This document shows, piece by piece, positions 1 through 5,194 of a DNA stretch of 5,194 nt. Each line of letters starts with the position of its first letter. The stretch's first letter is position 1. The stretch comes from Rhodospirillales bacterium. GTDB taxonomy: Bacteria; Pseudomonadota; Alphaproteobacteria; Rhodospirillales; Casp-alpha2. The translations under genes were made by a program, and so were the position numbers. A model generated the notes under the pieces. It was not told the origin of the DNA. It was given only the letters and a program-made list of their open reading frames with translations, and did no database searches. The stretch lies in contig JANRAT010000183.1 in assembly GCA_030727885.1 (NCBI GenBank), positions 1-5,194 of the forward strand, written 5' to 3'.

Positions 1-163
<163 letters not shown>

Positions 164-203
164 AGGCCATAACACGGCAAATTGCCAGCAGACCGGCACG
201 GGC

Positions 204-220
204 GGAAATATCTGGAAATA
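204..220 (+). repeat. Short direct repeat GGAAATA x2, 10-base period
   Basis: GGAAATA occurs at 204-210 and again at 214-220, one helical turn apart, just upstream of and overlapping the proposed -35 element. This geometry would suit a regulator binding one face of the helix. A 7-base repeat in a single gap is weak evidence, and I do not recognise it as a known operator. Confidence 0.2.
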
Positions 221-241
221 CCGGGCTGATCGGCCTATATC
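213..241 (+). promoter_or_regulatory. Possible sigma-70-type promoter for the DAHP synthase operon
   Basis: TGGAAA at 213-218 and TATATC at 236-241 are separated by 17 bases. Each matches the vegetative consensus at 4 of 6 positions. Transcription would begin near 248, leaving a leader of about 33 bases before the ATG at 281. The site lies in the 117-base gap (164-280) after gor, which otherwise holds only a short direct repeat. The match is modest and such matches occur by chance, so this is a suggestion only. Confidence 0.25.
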
Positions 242-270
242 GTGGGGCTCTTTTATGGGCAGAGACGTTT

Positions 271-274
271 GAGG
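271..274 (+). promoter_or_regulatory. Ribosome binding site that fixes the DAHP synthase start
   Basis: GAGG at 271-274 lies six bases before the ATG at 281. It favours this ATG over an in-frame GTG at 242, which would add 13 residues ([13 protein letters not shown]) not typical of the family. Confidence 0.7.
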
Positions 275-280
275 ATTATC

Positions 281-1660
281 ATGGCGAACAAATGGACACC
301 GAAAAGCTGGAGAGAAAAACCCATTCAGCAGGTGCCGGACTATCCGGACGCAAACAAGCTGGCCGAGGTCGAAGCCGCACTGGCGCGCGTACCGCCGCTG
401 GTTTTTGCCGGCGAAGCACGCAGCCTTAAAAAGGCGCTGGGCACTGTTGCCGACGGCAAGGCGTTTGCCCTGATGGGCGGCGATTGTGCCGAAAGCTTTG
501 CCGAGTTCCATCCCGACAACATCCGCGACACCTTCCGCGTGATCCTGCAGATGGCTTTCGTGCTGACCTTCGGCGCGGCCATGCCGGTGATCAAGGTCGG
601 TCGTCTTGCCGGTCAGTTCGCTAAGCCGCGTTCGGCGCCGACCGAAACCCAGGGTGACGTGACCCTCGACAGCTACCGGGGCGACATGGTCAATGGCATG
701 CCGTTCACCAAGGAAGAGCGCACGCCTGATCCGGACCGCCTGATGCGGGTTTACAACCAGTCGGCATCGACACTCAATCTGCTGCGCGCTTTCGCCCAGG
801 GTGGTTATGCCGATCTCAACAAGGTGCATCAGTGGACGCTCGGCTTCATTGCCGACAGCCCTGAAGCCGAACGCTACAAGGATCTGGCCGACCGCCTTGA
901 TGAAACCCTTGGCTTCATGGCGGCTTGCGGCCTGACGTCTGAAAATACTCCGCAGCTGCGCGAGACGGATTTCTACACCGCACACGAAGCCTTGCTGTTG
1001 AATTACGAGCAGGCGATGACCCGCGTCGATTCAACGACCGGCGACTGGTACGACACCTCCGCACATCTGCTGTGGATCGGTGACCGGACCCGGCAGATTG
1101 ATCATGCCCACGTTGAATTCATGCGCGGCATCGGCAATCCGATCGGCATGAAGTGCGGCCCAAGCACAGACCCGGACGAGCTGATCCGCCTTATCGACAT
1201 CCTGAACCCCGATAACGTGCCCGGCCGGTTGACGCTGATTTCGCGCATGAGCTCGGACAAGGTACTTGAGTTGCTGCCGCCACTGGTCCGCCGGGTGCGC
1301 GACGAAGGCCGCAGCGTGGTCTGGGTCTGCGATCCGATGCACGGCAACACGATCAAAGCTACGAGCGGTTACAAGACACGGCCGTTCGACCGTATTCTTG
1401 GCGAAGTCCGTGGCTTCTTTGACGTGCATCAGGCTGAAGGAACCCATGCCGGTGGCGTGCATTTCGAAATGACCGGCCAGAACGTGACCGAGTGCACCGG
1501 CGGTGCCGTAGCCATTACCGATGCCGATCTTTCCGACCGTTATCACACGCATTGTGATCCGCGTCTGAATGCCCAGCAGTCACTTGAGCTTGCATTCCTG
1601 CTGGCAGAGGAGCTGAAATCGGTTCGTACAGGCATACAGGCGGCACGCGCCGTTTCGTAA
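281..1660 (+). CDS. aroG: Class II 3-deoxy-7-phosphoheptulonate (DAHP) synthase
   Basis: This cytoplasmic enzyme condenses phosphoenolpyruvate and erythrose 4-phosphate to DAHP, the first step of the shikimate pathway to Trp, Tyr, Phe and related aromatics. The 459-residue length is normal for class II (plant/Mycobacterium type) enzymes, which are unrelated in close sequence to E. coli AroF/G/H. The N-terminus [14 protein letters not shown] is characteristic. Metal ligands are visible: Cys69 in GGDCAESF, His354 in DPMHGNT, Glu396 in [12 protein letters not shown] and Asp426 in HTHCDPRLN. His, Glu and Asp have exactly the spacing of His369, Glu411 and Asp441 in M. tuberculosis DAHP synthase. 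Substrate-phosphate contacts include [12 protein letters not shown] (107-118), Arg269 in WIGDRTR, Lys291 in GMKCGPS and Arg322 in LISRM. The catalytic set is therefore intact. The start at 281 is chosen for its GAGG site. The next gene follows after 22 bases, suggesting co-transcription. Which aromatic amino acid, if any, inhibits it cannot be read from sequence. Confidence 0.97.
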   Translation: MANKWTPKSWREKPIQQVPDYPDANKLAEVEAALARVPPLVFAGEARSLKKALGTVADGKAFALMGGDCAESFAEFHPDNIRDTFRVILQMAFVLTFGAAMPVIKVGRLAGQFAKPRSAPTETQGDVTLDSYRGDMVNGMPFTKEERTPDPDRLMRVYNQSASTLNLLRAFAQGGYADLNKVHQWTLGFIADSPEAERYKDLADRLDETLGFMAACGLTSENTPQLRETDFYTAHEALLLNYEQAMTRVDSTTGDWYDTSAHLLWIGDRTRQIDHAHVEFMRGIGNPIGMKCGPSTDPDELIRLIDILNPDNVPGRLTLISRMSSDKVLELLPPLVRRVRDEGRSVVWVCDPMHGNTIKATSGYKTRPFDRILGEVRGFFDVHQAEGTHAGGVHFEMTGQNVTECTGGAVAITDADLSDRYHTHCDPRLNAQQSLELAFLLAEELKSVRTGIQAARAVS

Positions 1661-1672
1661 CCAACAGGCATT

Positions 1673-1677
1673 GAGGG
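1673..1677 (+). promoter_or_regulatory. Ribosome binding site that fixes the phosphoribosyltransferase start
   Basis: GAGGG at 1673-1677 lies five bases before the ATG at 1683. An in-frame TTG at 1671 overlaps this site and has no binding site of its own, so ATG 1683 is preferred. Confidence 0.7.
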
Positions 1678-1682
1678 CAGAC

Positions 1683-2867
1683 ATGGCCTCCGATCAGGAC
1701 AGCGCGGCAGACAAGAAGCAGGCCGCTCCACGCGTCGTGCATGCGACGTCCGCACCTGCAGCTGCGGACGTGCCGCGCTGGACCGATCACTACTTCACCC
1801 GTACCAAGGAAATTGTCGGCCGCTTCGGCGACAAGACGGTAACCTATGCGGTATTCATGCGCCGACCGGTGATTTTCGCGCCAAAGCTGATGCTCGACTG
1901 GCTGTTGCGCATTGCCGACGACCGTGGCGTCAAATTCCAGATTACCCTGAATTACGATGAAGGTCAGTGGGTCGGTGCCGGTGAGCCGCTGATGTATATC
2001 AAAGGTTCGATGTTCCATCTGGTCGATCTGGAAACGCTGTATCTGCAAAAGCTCGGTGCCGCCTGCGTTGCCGCCAATAACGCCTTCACGATGTGTGTCG
2101 AATTGCCGGATGTTTCCTTTCTGGCCATGGATGCCCGCCATTCGACCGGCATCGAGATGGCCGAAACCATGGCTTACGCAGCCTCGGTCGGATCAAAAGC
2201 AGCGCGCGAACAGGTCGGCGCCAAAGGCTTTGTCGGCAACGCCACCGAAGCAACCGCGCATTATTTCGGCGAGACATACGGCAAGGGCACCATGCCGCAT
2301 GCCCTGATCGGTTATGCCGGATCAACGCTGAAGGCTGCGGAAATGTTCGTCGATACCTTCCCCGATCAGCCGTTGACCACGCTGGTTGACTATTTCGGCC
2401 AGGAAATCACCGATTCCCTGACCGTCTGCCGCCGTTTTCCGGCGATGGCGACGGAAGGACGGATCGCTATTCGTCTGGATACCCACGGCGGCCGCTTCGT
2501 CGAAGGCCTTGATCCACAGGAATCCTACAGCGTGCTTGAGCGCAATTCGCCGCAGGCGATACGGCGCTATCGCAATGATGCCGAACTGCGCTACCTGACC
2601 GGGACCGGCGTCTCGGCAGCGGCGATCTTCCATCTCAGAGAGCATCTCGACAAGGAAGGCTTCGATGCCGTCAAGATCGTCGTCTCGAGCGGCTTCGATG
2701 TGGAAAAATGCAAGGTCATGGCTGATGCGCACGCACCGATCGACATGATCGGCACCGGATCATTCCTGCCCAGCAAATGGACTGAGACCTATGCCACCGC
2801 CGATATCGTCGATTACGACGGTGTCCCGTCGGTGAAGGTCGGCCGCGAGTTCCTGATCCGCAAGTAA
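1683..2867 (+). CDS. Nicotinate phosphoribosyltransferase family protein
   Basis: The 394-residue protein is probably a cytoplasmic nicotinate phosphoribosyltransferase, making nicotinate mononucleotide from nicotinate and PRPP with ATP for NAD salvage. After a low-complexity N-terminus (1-30), TDHYFTRTKEI (about 34-44) and an EGQWVGAGEPLMYIKG segment (about 93-108) form the family's N-terminal domain. In the barrel, DARHS (150-154) supplies a conserved Arg. GTMPH ends at His206, aligned by eye with the phosphorylated His of PncB (GTQAH). RLDTHGG (264-270) occupies the RxDSGD position, and SSGFD (335-339) and GTGSF (357-361) form the phosphate-binding loops. The RLDT motif and short length recall the archaeal-type branch (Thermoplasma enzyme) rather than E. 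coli PncB. The gene sits 22 bases after the DAHP synthase gene on the same strand, so a shared transcript is likely. Exact substrate is inferred from family; another pyridine or base substrate is possible. Confidence 0.82.
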   Translation: MASDQDSAADKKQAAPRVVHATSAPAAADVPRWTDHYFTRTKEIVGRFGDKTVTYAVFMRRPVIFAPKLMLDWLLRIADDRGVKFQITLNYDEGQWVGAGEPLMYIKGSMFHLVDLETLYLQKLGAACVAANNAFTMCVELPDVSFLAMDARHSTGIEMAETMAYAASVGSKAAREQVGAKGFVGNATEATAHYFGETYGKGTMPHALIGYAGSTLKAAEMFVDTFPDQPLTTLVDYFGQEITDSLTVCRRFPAMATEGRIAIRLDTHGGRFVEGLDPQESYSVLERNSPQAIRRYRNDAELRYLTGTGVSAAAIFHLREHLDKEGFDAVKIVVSSGFDVEKCKVMADAHAPIDMIGTGSFLPSKWTETYATADIVDYDGVPSVKVGREFLIRK

Positions 2868-2878
2868 GCGCGCCAGGC

Positions 2879-4090
2879 TTAAACGTCAGCCGGTATCGCA
2901 AAAACAAGCACCACACCGGCAATCAGCACGCCGAGCACAAACAGTATGACACGACCATATTGCCCGAGTTGCCAGGCCGAGTATGCCGCCTGCGCCGATT
3001 GCAGGGCGTAATAGACCACAAACGCTTTCGAGGCATAGGCGATAATCTCGTAGATGTTGGTGGTCCAGGTGATGGCAACGGCAACCAAAGCCGTGATCAG
3101 ATTGCCGTAATTGACGGATATCCGCCGACCGCTGGCTTCCGACAGCAACCCGGCGGCACCGTTCATATCAGCGACCGCCGCCGAGCTTTGCGATGCGAGG
3201 GCGGCAATGATGATCAGTGGTGCAATGGCCGTTCCAACCGGCAACAGCATGTCGATGATCGCCGTCTCACCTCCATCACCGGAAAGCCGGTCCGTGAAAT
3301 AGCTGGTGATCAGCACGATAAATATCAGATAGACGGCACTCGACAGCGCTTGCGCCCAGCGCATGGTCTTGACCCGGGTAGCGGCGTCATACTTGCCCGA
3401 CAGATAACGCGACGTCTCGAAGCCCTGCACCAGGATCACCAACCCCAAAAGAATGCCGATCTCGCGCCTGCCGTGCGCATGTTCGGTCACGTCCCAATGA
3501 AACGATCCGTCGTTCAGGGCAAAGACACTGGCCAGCGCAAGGGCGGCGAAAAGCCCTGCAATCATGGAAAGCTTCAGGCCGACGGCGACAACCTCGAAGC
3601 GTTCCAGTCCACTCAGACCGCGCAGGGTGCCGACCACGGCGATGATGGATATGGCGACCGTCGCGACAATCTGAATCCACACCGGATCGATCACATCAAC
3701 GAACCGCAAACCGAAAGCAGCAAACAGGTTGAGGTAATAGGCAACGGACACGAAATAAGCGAGCGACAGGGCAATCTCCGAAGCCCGCTCGAGCACGAAA
3801 ACAATCGCTGGCGGTTGTTTGGCCAAAACTGGCTCGACATGCACAATGTTGTGCCGGATGGCCATGCCGAACAGATAGGCAATGGCGCAAAGACCGGTCA
3901 TCGCCAACCACGCCATGGTTCCCACGGCATGTGCAAGAATTGGCCCCGCGACCAGAAAACCGGACCCGATAATTGACGCCAGAGGCGTGACGGTTGCCTG
4001 CCACAGGGGGTGGTTACGCGTTTTAGGGTGAAAGAAAAATACCAGAAACGCAGACGCGGTGAGGATCAGGGCTATATTTGTCGCCGTCAT
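2879..4090 (-). CDS. APC-superfamily amino acid permease-like membrane transporter
   Basis: This is a 403-residue, very hydrophobic inner-membrane protein with about 12 likely membrane helices, estimated by eye near residues 4-20, 33-52, 55-77, 104-124, 136-155, 167-191, 210-225, 246-264, 285-303, 328-345, 347-365 and 381-398. The second helix holds PLASIIGSGFLVAGP, resembling the unwound glycine-rich substrate/ion site of APC transporters. GLERFEVVAVGLKLSMIAG (161-179) resembles APC helix 5, and LVQGFETSRYLSGKY (220-234) resembles helix 6 and its loop. The family usually moves amino acids or amines by proton or sodium coupling; no substrate can be assigned here. Start: AGGA at 4096-4099 lies five bases from the ATG at 4088-4090, and MTATNIALILTASAF begins directly with a membrane segment. 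The gene lies 52 bases downstream of an unrecognised same-strand gene and ends 11 bases from the convergent phosphoribosyltransferase gene. Confidence 0.75.
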   Translation of the reverse strand: MTATNIALILTASAFLVFFFHPKTRNHPLWQATVTPLASIIGSGFLVAGPILAHAVGTMAWLAMTGLCAIAYLFGMAIRHNIVHVEPVLAKQPPAIVFVLERASEIALSLAYFVSVAYYLNLFAAFGLRFVDVIDPVWIQIVATVAISIIAVVGTLRGLSGLERFEVVAVGLKLSMIAGLFAALALASVFALNDGSFHWDVTEHAHGRREIGILLGLVILVQGFETSRYLSGKYDAATRVKTMRWAQALSSAVYLIFIVLITSYFTDRLSGDGGETAIIDMLLPVGTAIAPLIIIAALASQSSAAVADMNGAAGLLSEASGRRISVNYGNLITALVAVAITWTTNIYEIIAYASKAFVVYYALQSAQAAYSAWQLGQYGRVILFVLGVLIAGVVLVFAIPADV

Positions 4091-4095
4091 GTCGA

Positions 4096-4099
4096 TCCT
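4096..4099 (-). promoter_or_regulatory. Ribosome binding site that fixes the transporter start
   Basis: AGGA (TCCT on the plus strand) lies five bases upstream of the ATG at 4088-4090. It decides against longer in-frame starts, which would begin inside the neighbouring gene and add a polar N-terminus. Confidence 0.55.
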
Positions 4100-4121
4100 G
4101 CTGTTAACGCATGAAAATGGC

Positions 4122-4140
4122 GACGTATGGAGCCGACGTC
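4122..4140 (-). repeat. Short inverted repeat in the gap before the transporter gene
   Basis: GACGT at 4122-4126 and ACGTC at 4136-4140 form a perfect 5-bp inverted repeat with a 9-base loop, directly after the stop codon of the upstream minus-strand gene. On the minus strand the stem is followed a few bases later by TTTT. It could be a weak terminator or attenuator, but the stem is short and the T run is interrupted from it, so chance is a fair explanation. Confidence 0.2.
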
Positions 4141-4142
4141 TC

Positions 4143-4664
4143 TCAGCCCAACAGTAACCGTTTGAGCGCCTTGTTGGCGTTGTCGACAACTTCGGCCCCG
4201 TGCCGATTGATCAGTCGTTCACGGCCCTTCTCCGATGACAGGACTTTCCGGAGATCGGACAACATGGCGTCAAGCATGCGCCGAAAGCCCTGTTCCTCCA
4301 GAATCCAGCGGCGCTCCCCTTCGGTTGCGCTGTCGCCCAAGGGTGCCAGATGCGAATTGACGAGATTGATAAACCAGACGGAGCGGCGGTCATAGTCACT
4401 GAACTGCCCGGCGATAATCACCTGAGCATCCAGTCGGACGGTCAGTGCATCACGTTCGGCATAGAAAGCATCCCAATTGAAATGCTCATCGCCGGCTTCG
4501 CTTTTTAGGCGGGCGACAATACTGCGGCATCTTTCATGATAATTGGTCACATTGTCCGGCCCCAGCAGCATGCCGATGGCCGTGAAATAACCAGGCAACA
4601 TGCGTCGGGTTACACCCTTGCGGCTCGGTTTTTCAGAAAACAGGTGCGCATAAGGTTTGACCAT
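4143..4664 (-). CDS. Unrecognised protein, probably the 3' part of a gene interrupted at 4755-4757
   Basis: The 173 codons from the first available ATG (4662-4664) to the stop at 4143-4145 encode a soluble, charged, mostly helical-looking protein with no membrane segment or signal peptide. I do not recognise its family and assign no function. Visible stretches include MVKPYAHLFSEKPSRKG, GYFTAIGMLLGPDNVTNYHE, SVWFINLVNSHLAPLG and a basic C-terminus, NKALKRLLLG. The ATG at 4664 is doubtful: it has no Shine-Dalgarno sequence, and the same frame stays open and protein-like for 30 more codons upstream (DNYAEAREQQKWYKSRVDPF). Those codons reach the TAG that ends the preceding frame, in the same phase. 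The simplest reading is that this is the C-terminal domain of one longer protein. The transporter gene follows after 52 bases on the same strand, so they may share a transcript. Confidence 0.6.
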   Translation of the reverse strand: MVKPYAHLFSEKPSRKGVTRRMLPGYFTAIGMLLGPDNVTNYHERCRSIVARLKSEAGDEHFNWDAFYAERDALTVRLDAQVIIAGQFSDYDRRSVWFINLVNSHLAPLGDSATEGERRWILEEQGFRRMLDAMLSDLRKVLSSEKGRERLINRHGAEVVDNANKALKRLLLG

Positions 4665-4757
4665 CAGGCGGTAGAACGGGTCAACCCGGGACTTGTACCA
4701 TTTTTGCTGTTCGCGGGCTTCGGCGTAGTTGTCCAGCGTCGCCTCGATCTGCGCCTA
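4665..4757 (-). other. In-frame amber codon and open 30-codon linker joining two unrecognised frames
   Basis: Reading the minus strand, TAG at 4757-4755 is followed by 30 sense codons in the same phase up to the ATG at 4664. They translate AQIEATLDNYAEAREQQKWY and then KSRVDPFYRL, continuing smoothly into MVKPYAHLF. There is no ATG, GTG or TTG among them. The sequence before the stop, DSFAQKAREM, is helical and charged, and the sequence after it continues in the same style. A single change, CAG to TAG, would account for the stop. This supports one broken gene (true nonsense mutation or base-call error) rather than two genes. Confidence 0.6.
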
Positions 4758-5194
4758 CATTTCGCGGGCTTTTTGGGCAAAACTGTCCTGCATCGCATCC
4801 AGATCCTGAACCGACAGCATGCCGCCGTTGGCATTGGCAGCCTGTTTAAGCTGGCTGACGAACGAGCCGACCGTCGACTGGGCTAATGCTTTGCTCTGTT
4901 CCTTTGCCGAAGCCGGATTTTTGACGACCGGCGCGGTCTTTACCGGTGCAGCAGCCGGTTTTGCCATAACGGGTGCCGGCTTTACGGCCACCGGTGCCGG
5001 TGCGGGTGGCGTTGCTGCCTTGGGTGGTGCGGGCCTTGGTGCCGGCTCTGCAGGGGCCGGGGCTGATCTCGCGGTTTTCGGTGCCACGCCGTTTATATAA
5101 CCGCCTTTTTGAACCAGCGGCTTGCCGTCCTTGCCGACAGAAATAATCTCAGCACGTTGCGGTGCAGGTTCAGCCCTGCCGCCGTACATGATCA
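4755..5194 (-). CDS. Unrecognised protein with Pro/Ala-rich linker, open at the window edge (probable 5' part of the interrupted gene)
   Basis: At least 144 codons run from the first visible ATG (5187-5189) to TAG 4755-4757. The frame stays open to the window edge, so the true start may lie outside. Residues counted from that ATG: 1-35 are a polar segment (RAEIISVGKDGKPLVQKGG, 13-31). Residues 36-93 are a Pro/Ala/Lys-rich low-complexity linker of repeated PAP, APV and KPA units, probably extended and flexible. Residues 94-144 return to a helical, Gln-rich segment (STVGSFVSQLKQAANANGG, 105-123, then LSVQDLDAMQDSFAQKAREM). There is no signal peptide or membrane helix in the visible part. I do not recognise the family. 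Such a linker normally tethers two folded or binding regions, which fits this being the N-terminal part of a protein whose C-terminal domain is encoded by the in-phase frame downstream. If the TAG were a sense codon the product would be at least 348 residues. Confidence 0.6.
   Translation of the reverse strand, partial: IMYGGRAEPAPQRAEIISVGKDGKPLVQKGGYINGVAPKTARSAPAPAEPAPRPAPPKAATPPAPAPVAVKPAPVMAKPAAAPVKTAPVVKNPASAKEQSKALAQSTVGSFVSQLKQAANANGGMLSVQDLDAMQDSFAQKAREM

Noticed and set aside
242..280. GTG at 242 as a longer start for DAHP synthase
   Set aside because: The 13 extra residues do not resemble the family N-terminus, and a good GAGG site serves the ATG at 281.
1031..1552. Minus-strand open frame (173 codons) inside the DAHP synthase gene
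   Set aside because: It is fully antisense to conserved catalytic motifs of DAHP synthase, so it is a composition-driven shadow.
1515..2141. Minus-strand open frame (208 codons) across the DAHP synthase / phosphoribosyltransferase junction
   Set aside because: It is antisense to two well-supported enzymes and has no recognisable motif.
2960..3976. Long plus-strand open frame (338 codons) opposite the transporter
   Set aside because: Its translation is unusually rich in Gly, Asp, Gln, Asn and Arg with no fold-like pattern, as expected from the complement of a hydrophobic membrane-protein gene. The minus-strand frame has clear membrane helices and a ribosome binding site.
4091..4189. TTG at 4189 as a longer start for the transporter
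   Set aside because: It would overlap the upstream gene by 47 bases and add a polar, Arg-rich stretch. AGGA five bases before the ATG at 4090 is a better start.
4755..4757. TAG as pyrrolysine insertion or another recoded sense codon
   Set aside because: Nothing in the window suggests a pyrrolysine system, selenocysteine uses TGA, and a simple nonsense change or base-call error is far more economical.

Overview
The window looks like an ordinary chromosomal stretch of an alphaproteobacterium. The evidence is a moderately GC-rich coding style (judged by eye, not counted), an alphaproteobacterial-type glutathione reductase tail, and a class II (plant-type) DAHP synthase as the aromatic entry enzyme. 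I cannot name the genus. No mobile element, CRISPR array, tRNA or rRNA gene is visible.

Layout. The plus strand carries the last 53 codons of glutathione reductase (gor, to 163). A 117-base gap with a possible promoter follows. Next come class II DAHP synthase (281-1660) and, 22 bases later, a nicotinate phosphoribosyltransferase-family protein (1683-2867); these two form a probable two-gene operon. The minus strand fills the rest, reading right to left. An unrecognised protein with a Pro/Ala-rich linker runs from the window edge to a TAG stop at 4755-4757. A second unrecognised frame runs in the same phase to 4143. A 12-helix transporter of the APC superfamily (4090 to 2879) ends tail-to-tail with the phosphoribosyltransferase gene, 11 bases apart.

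How the genes fit together. DAHP synthase commits PEP and erythrose 4-phosphate to the shikimate pathway. The phosphoribosyltransferase probably salvages nicotinate into NAD using PRPP. Glutathione reductase is an NADPH-dependent redox enzyme. These are central-metabolism housekeeping genes, and any functional coupling between them is inference. The transporter substrate is unknown.

The most unusual point is on the minus strand. The two unrecognised reading frames are in exactly the same phase and are separated by one TAG codon. The 30 codons after it are open, protein-like and contain no ATG, GTG or TTG. This reads as a single gene of at least 348 codons broken by an amber codon (mutation or sequence error), not as two independent genes. 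I see no convincing evidence of a new biological system in the window.
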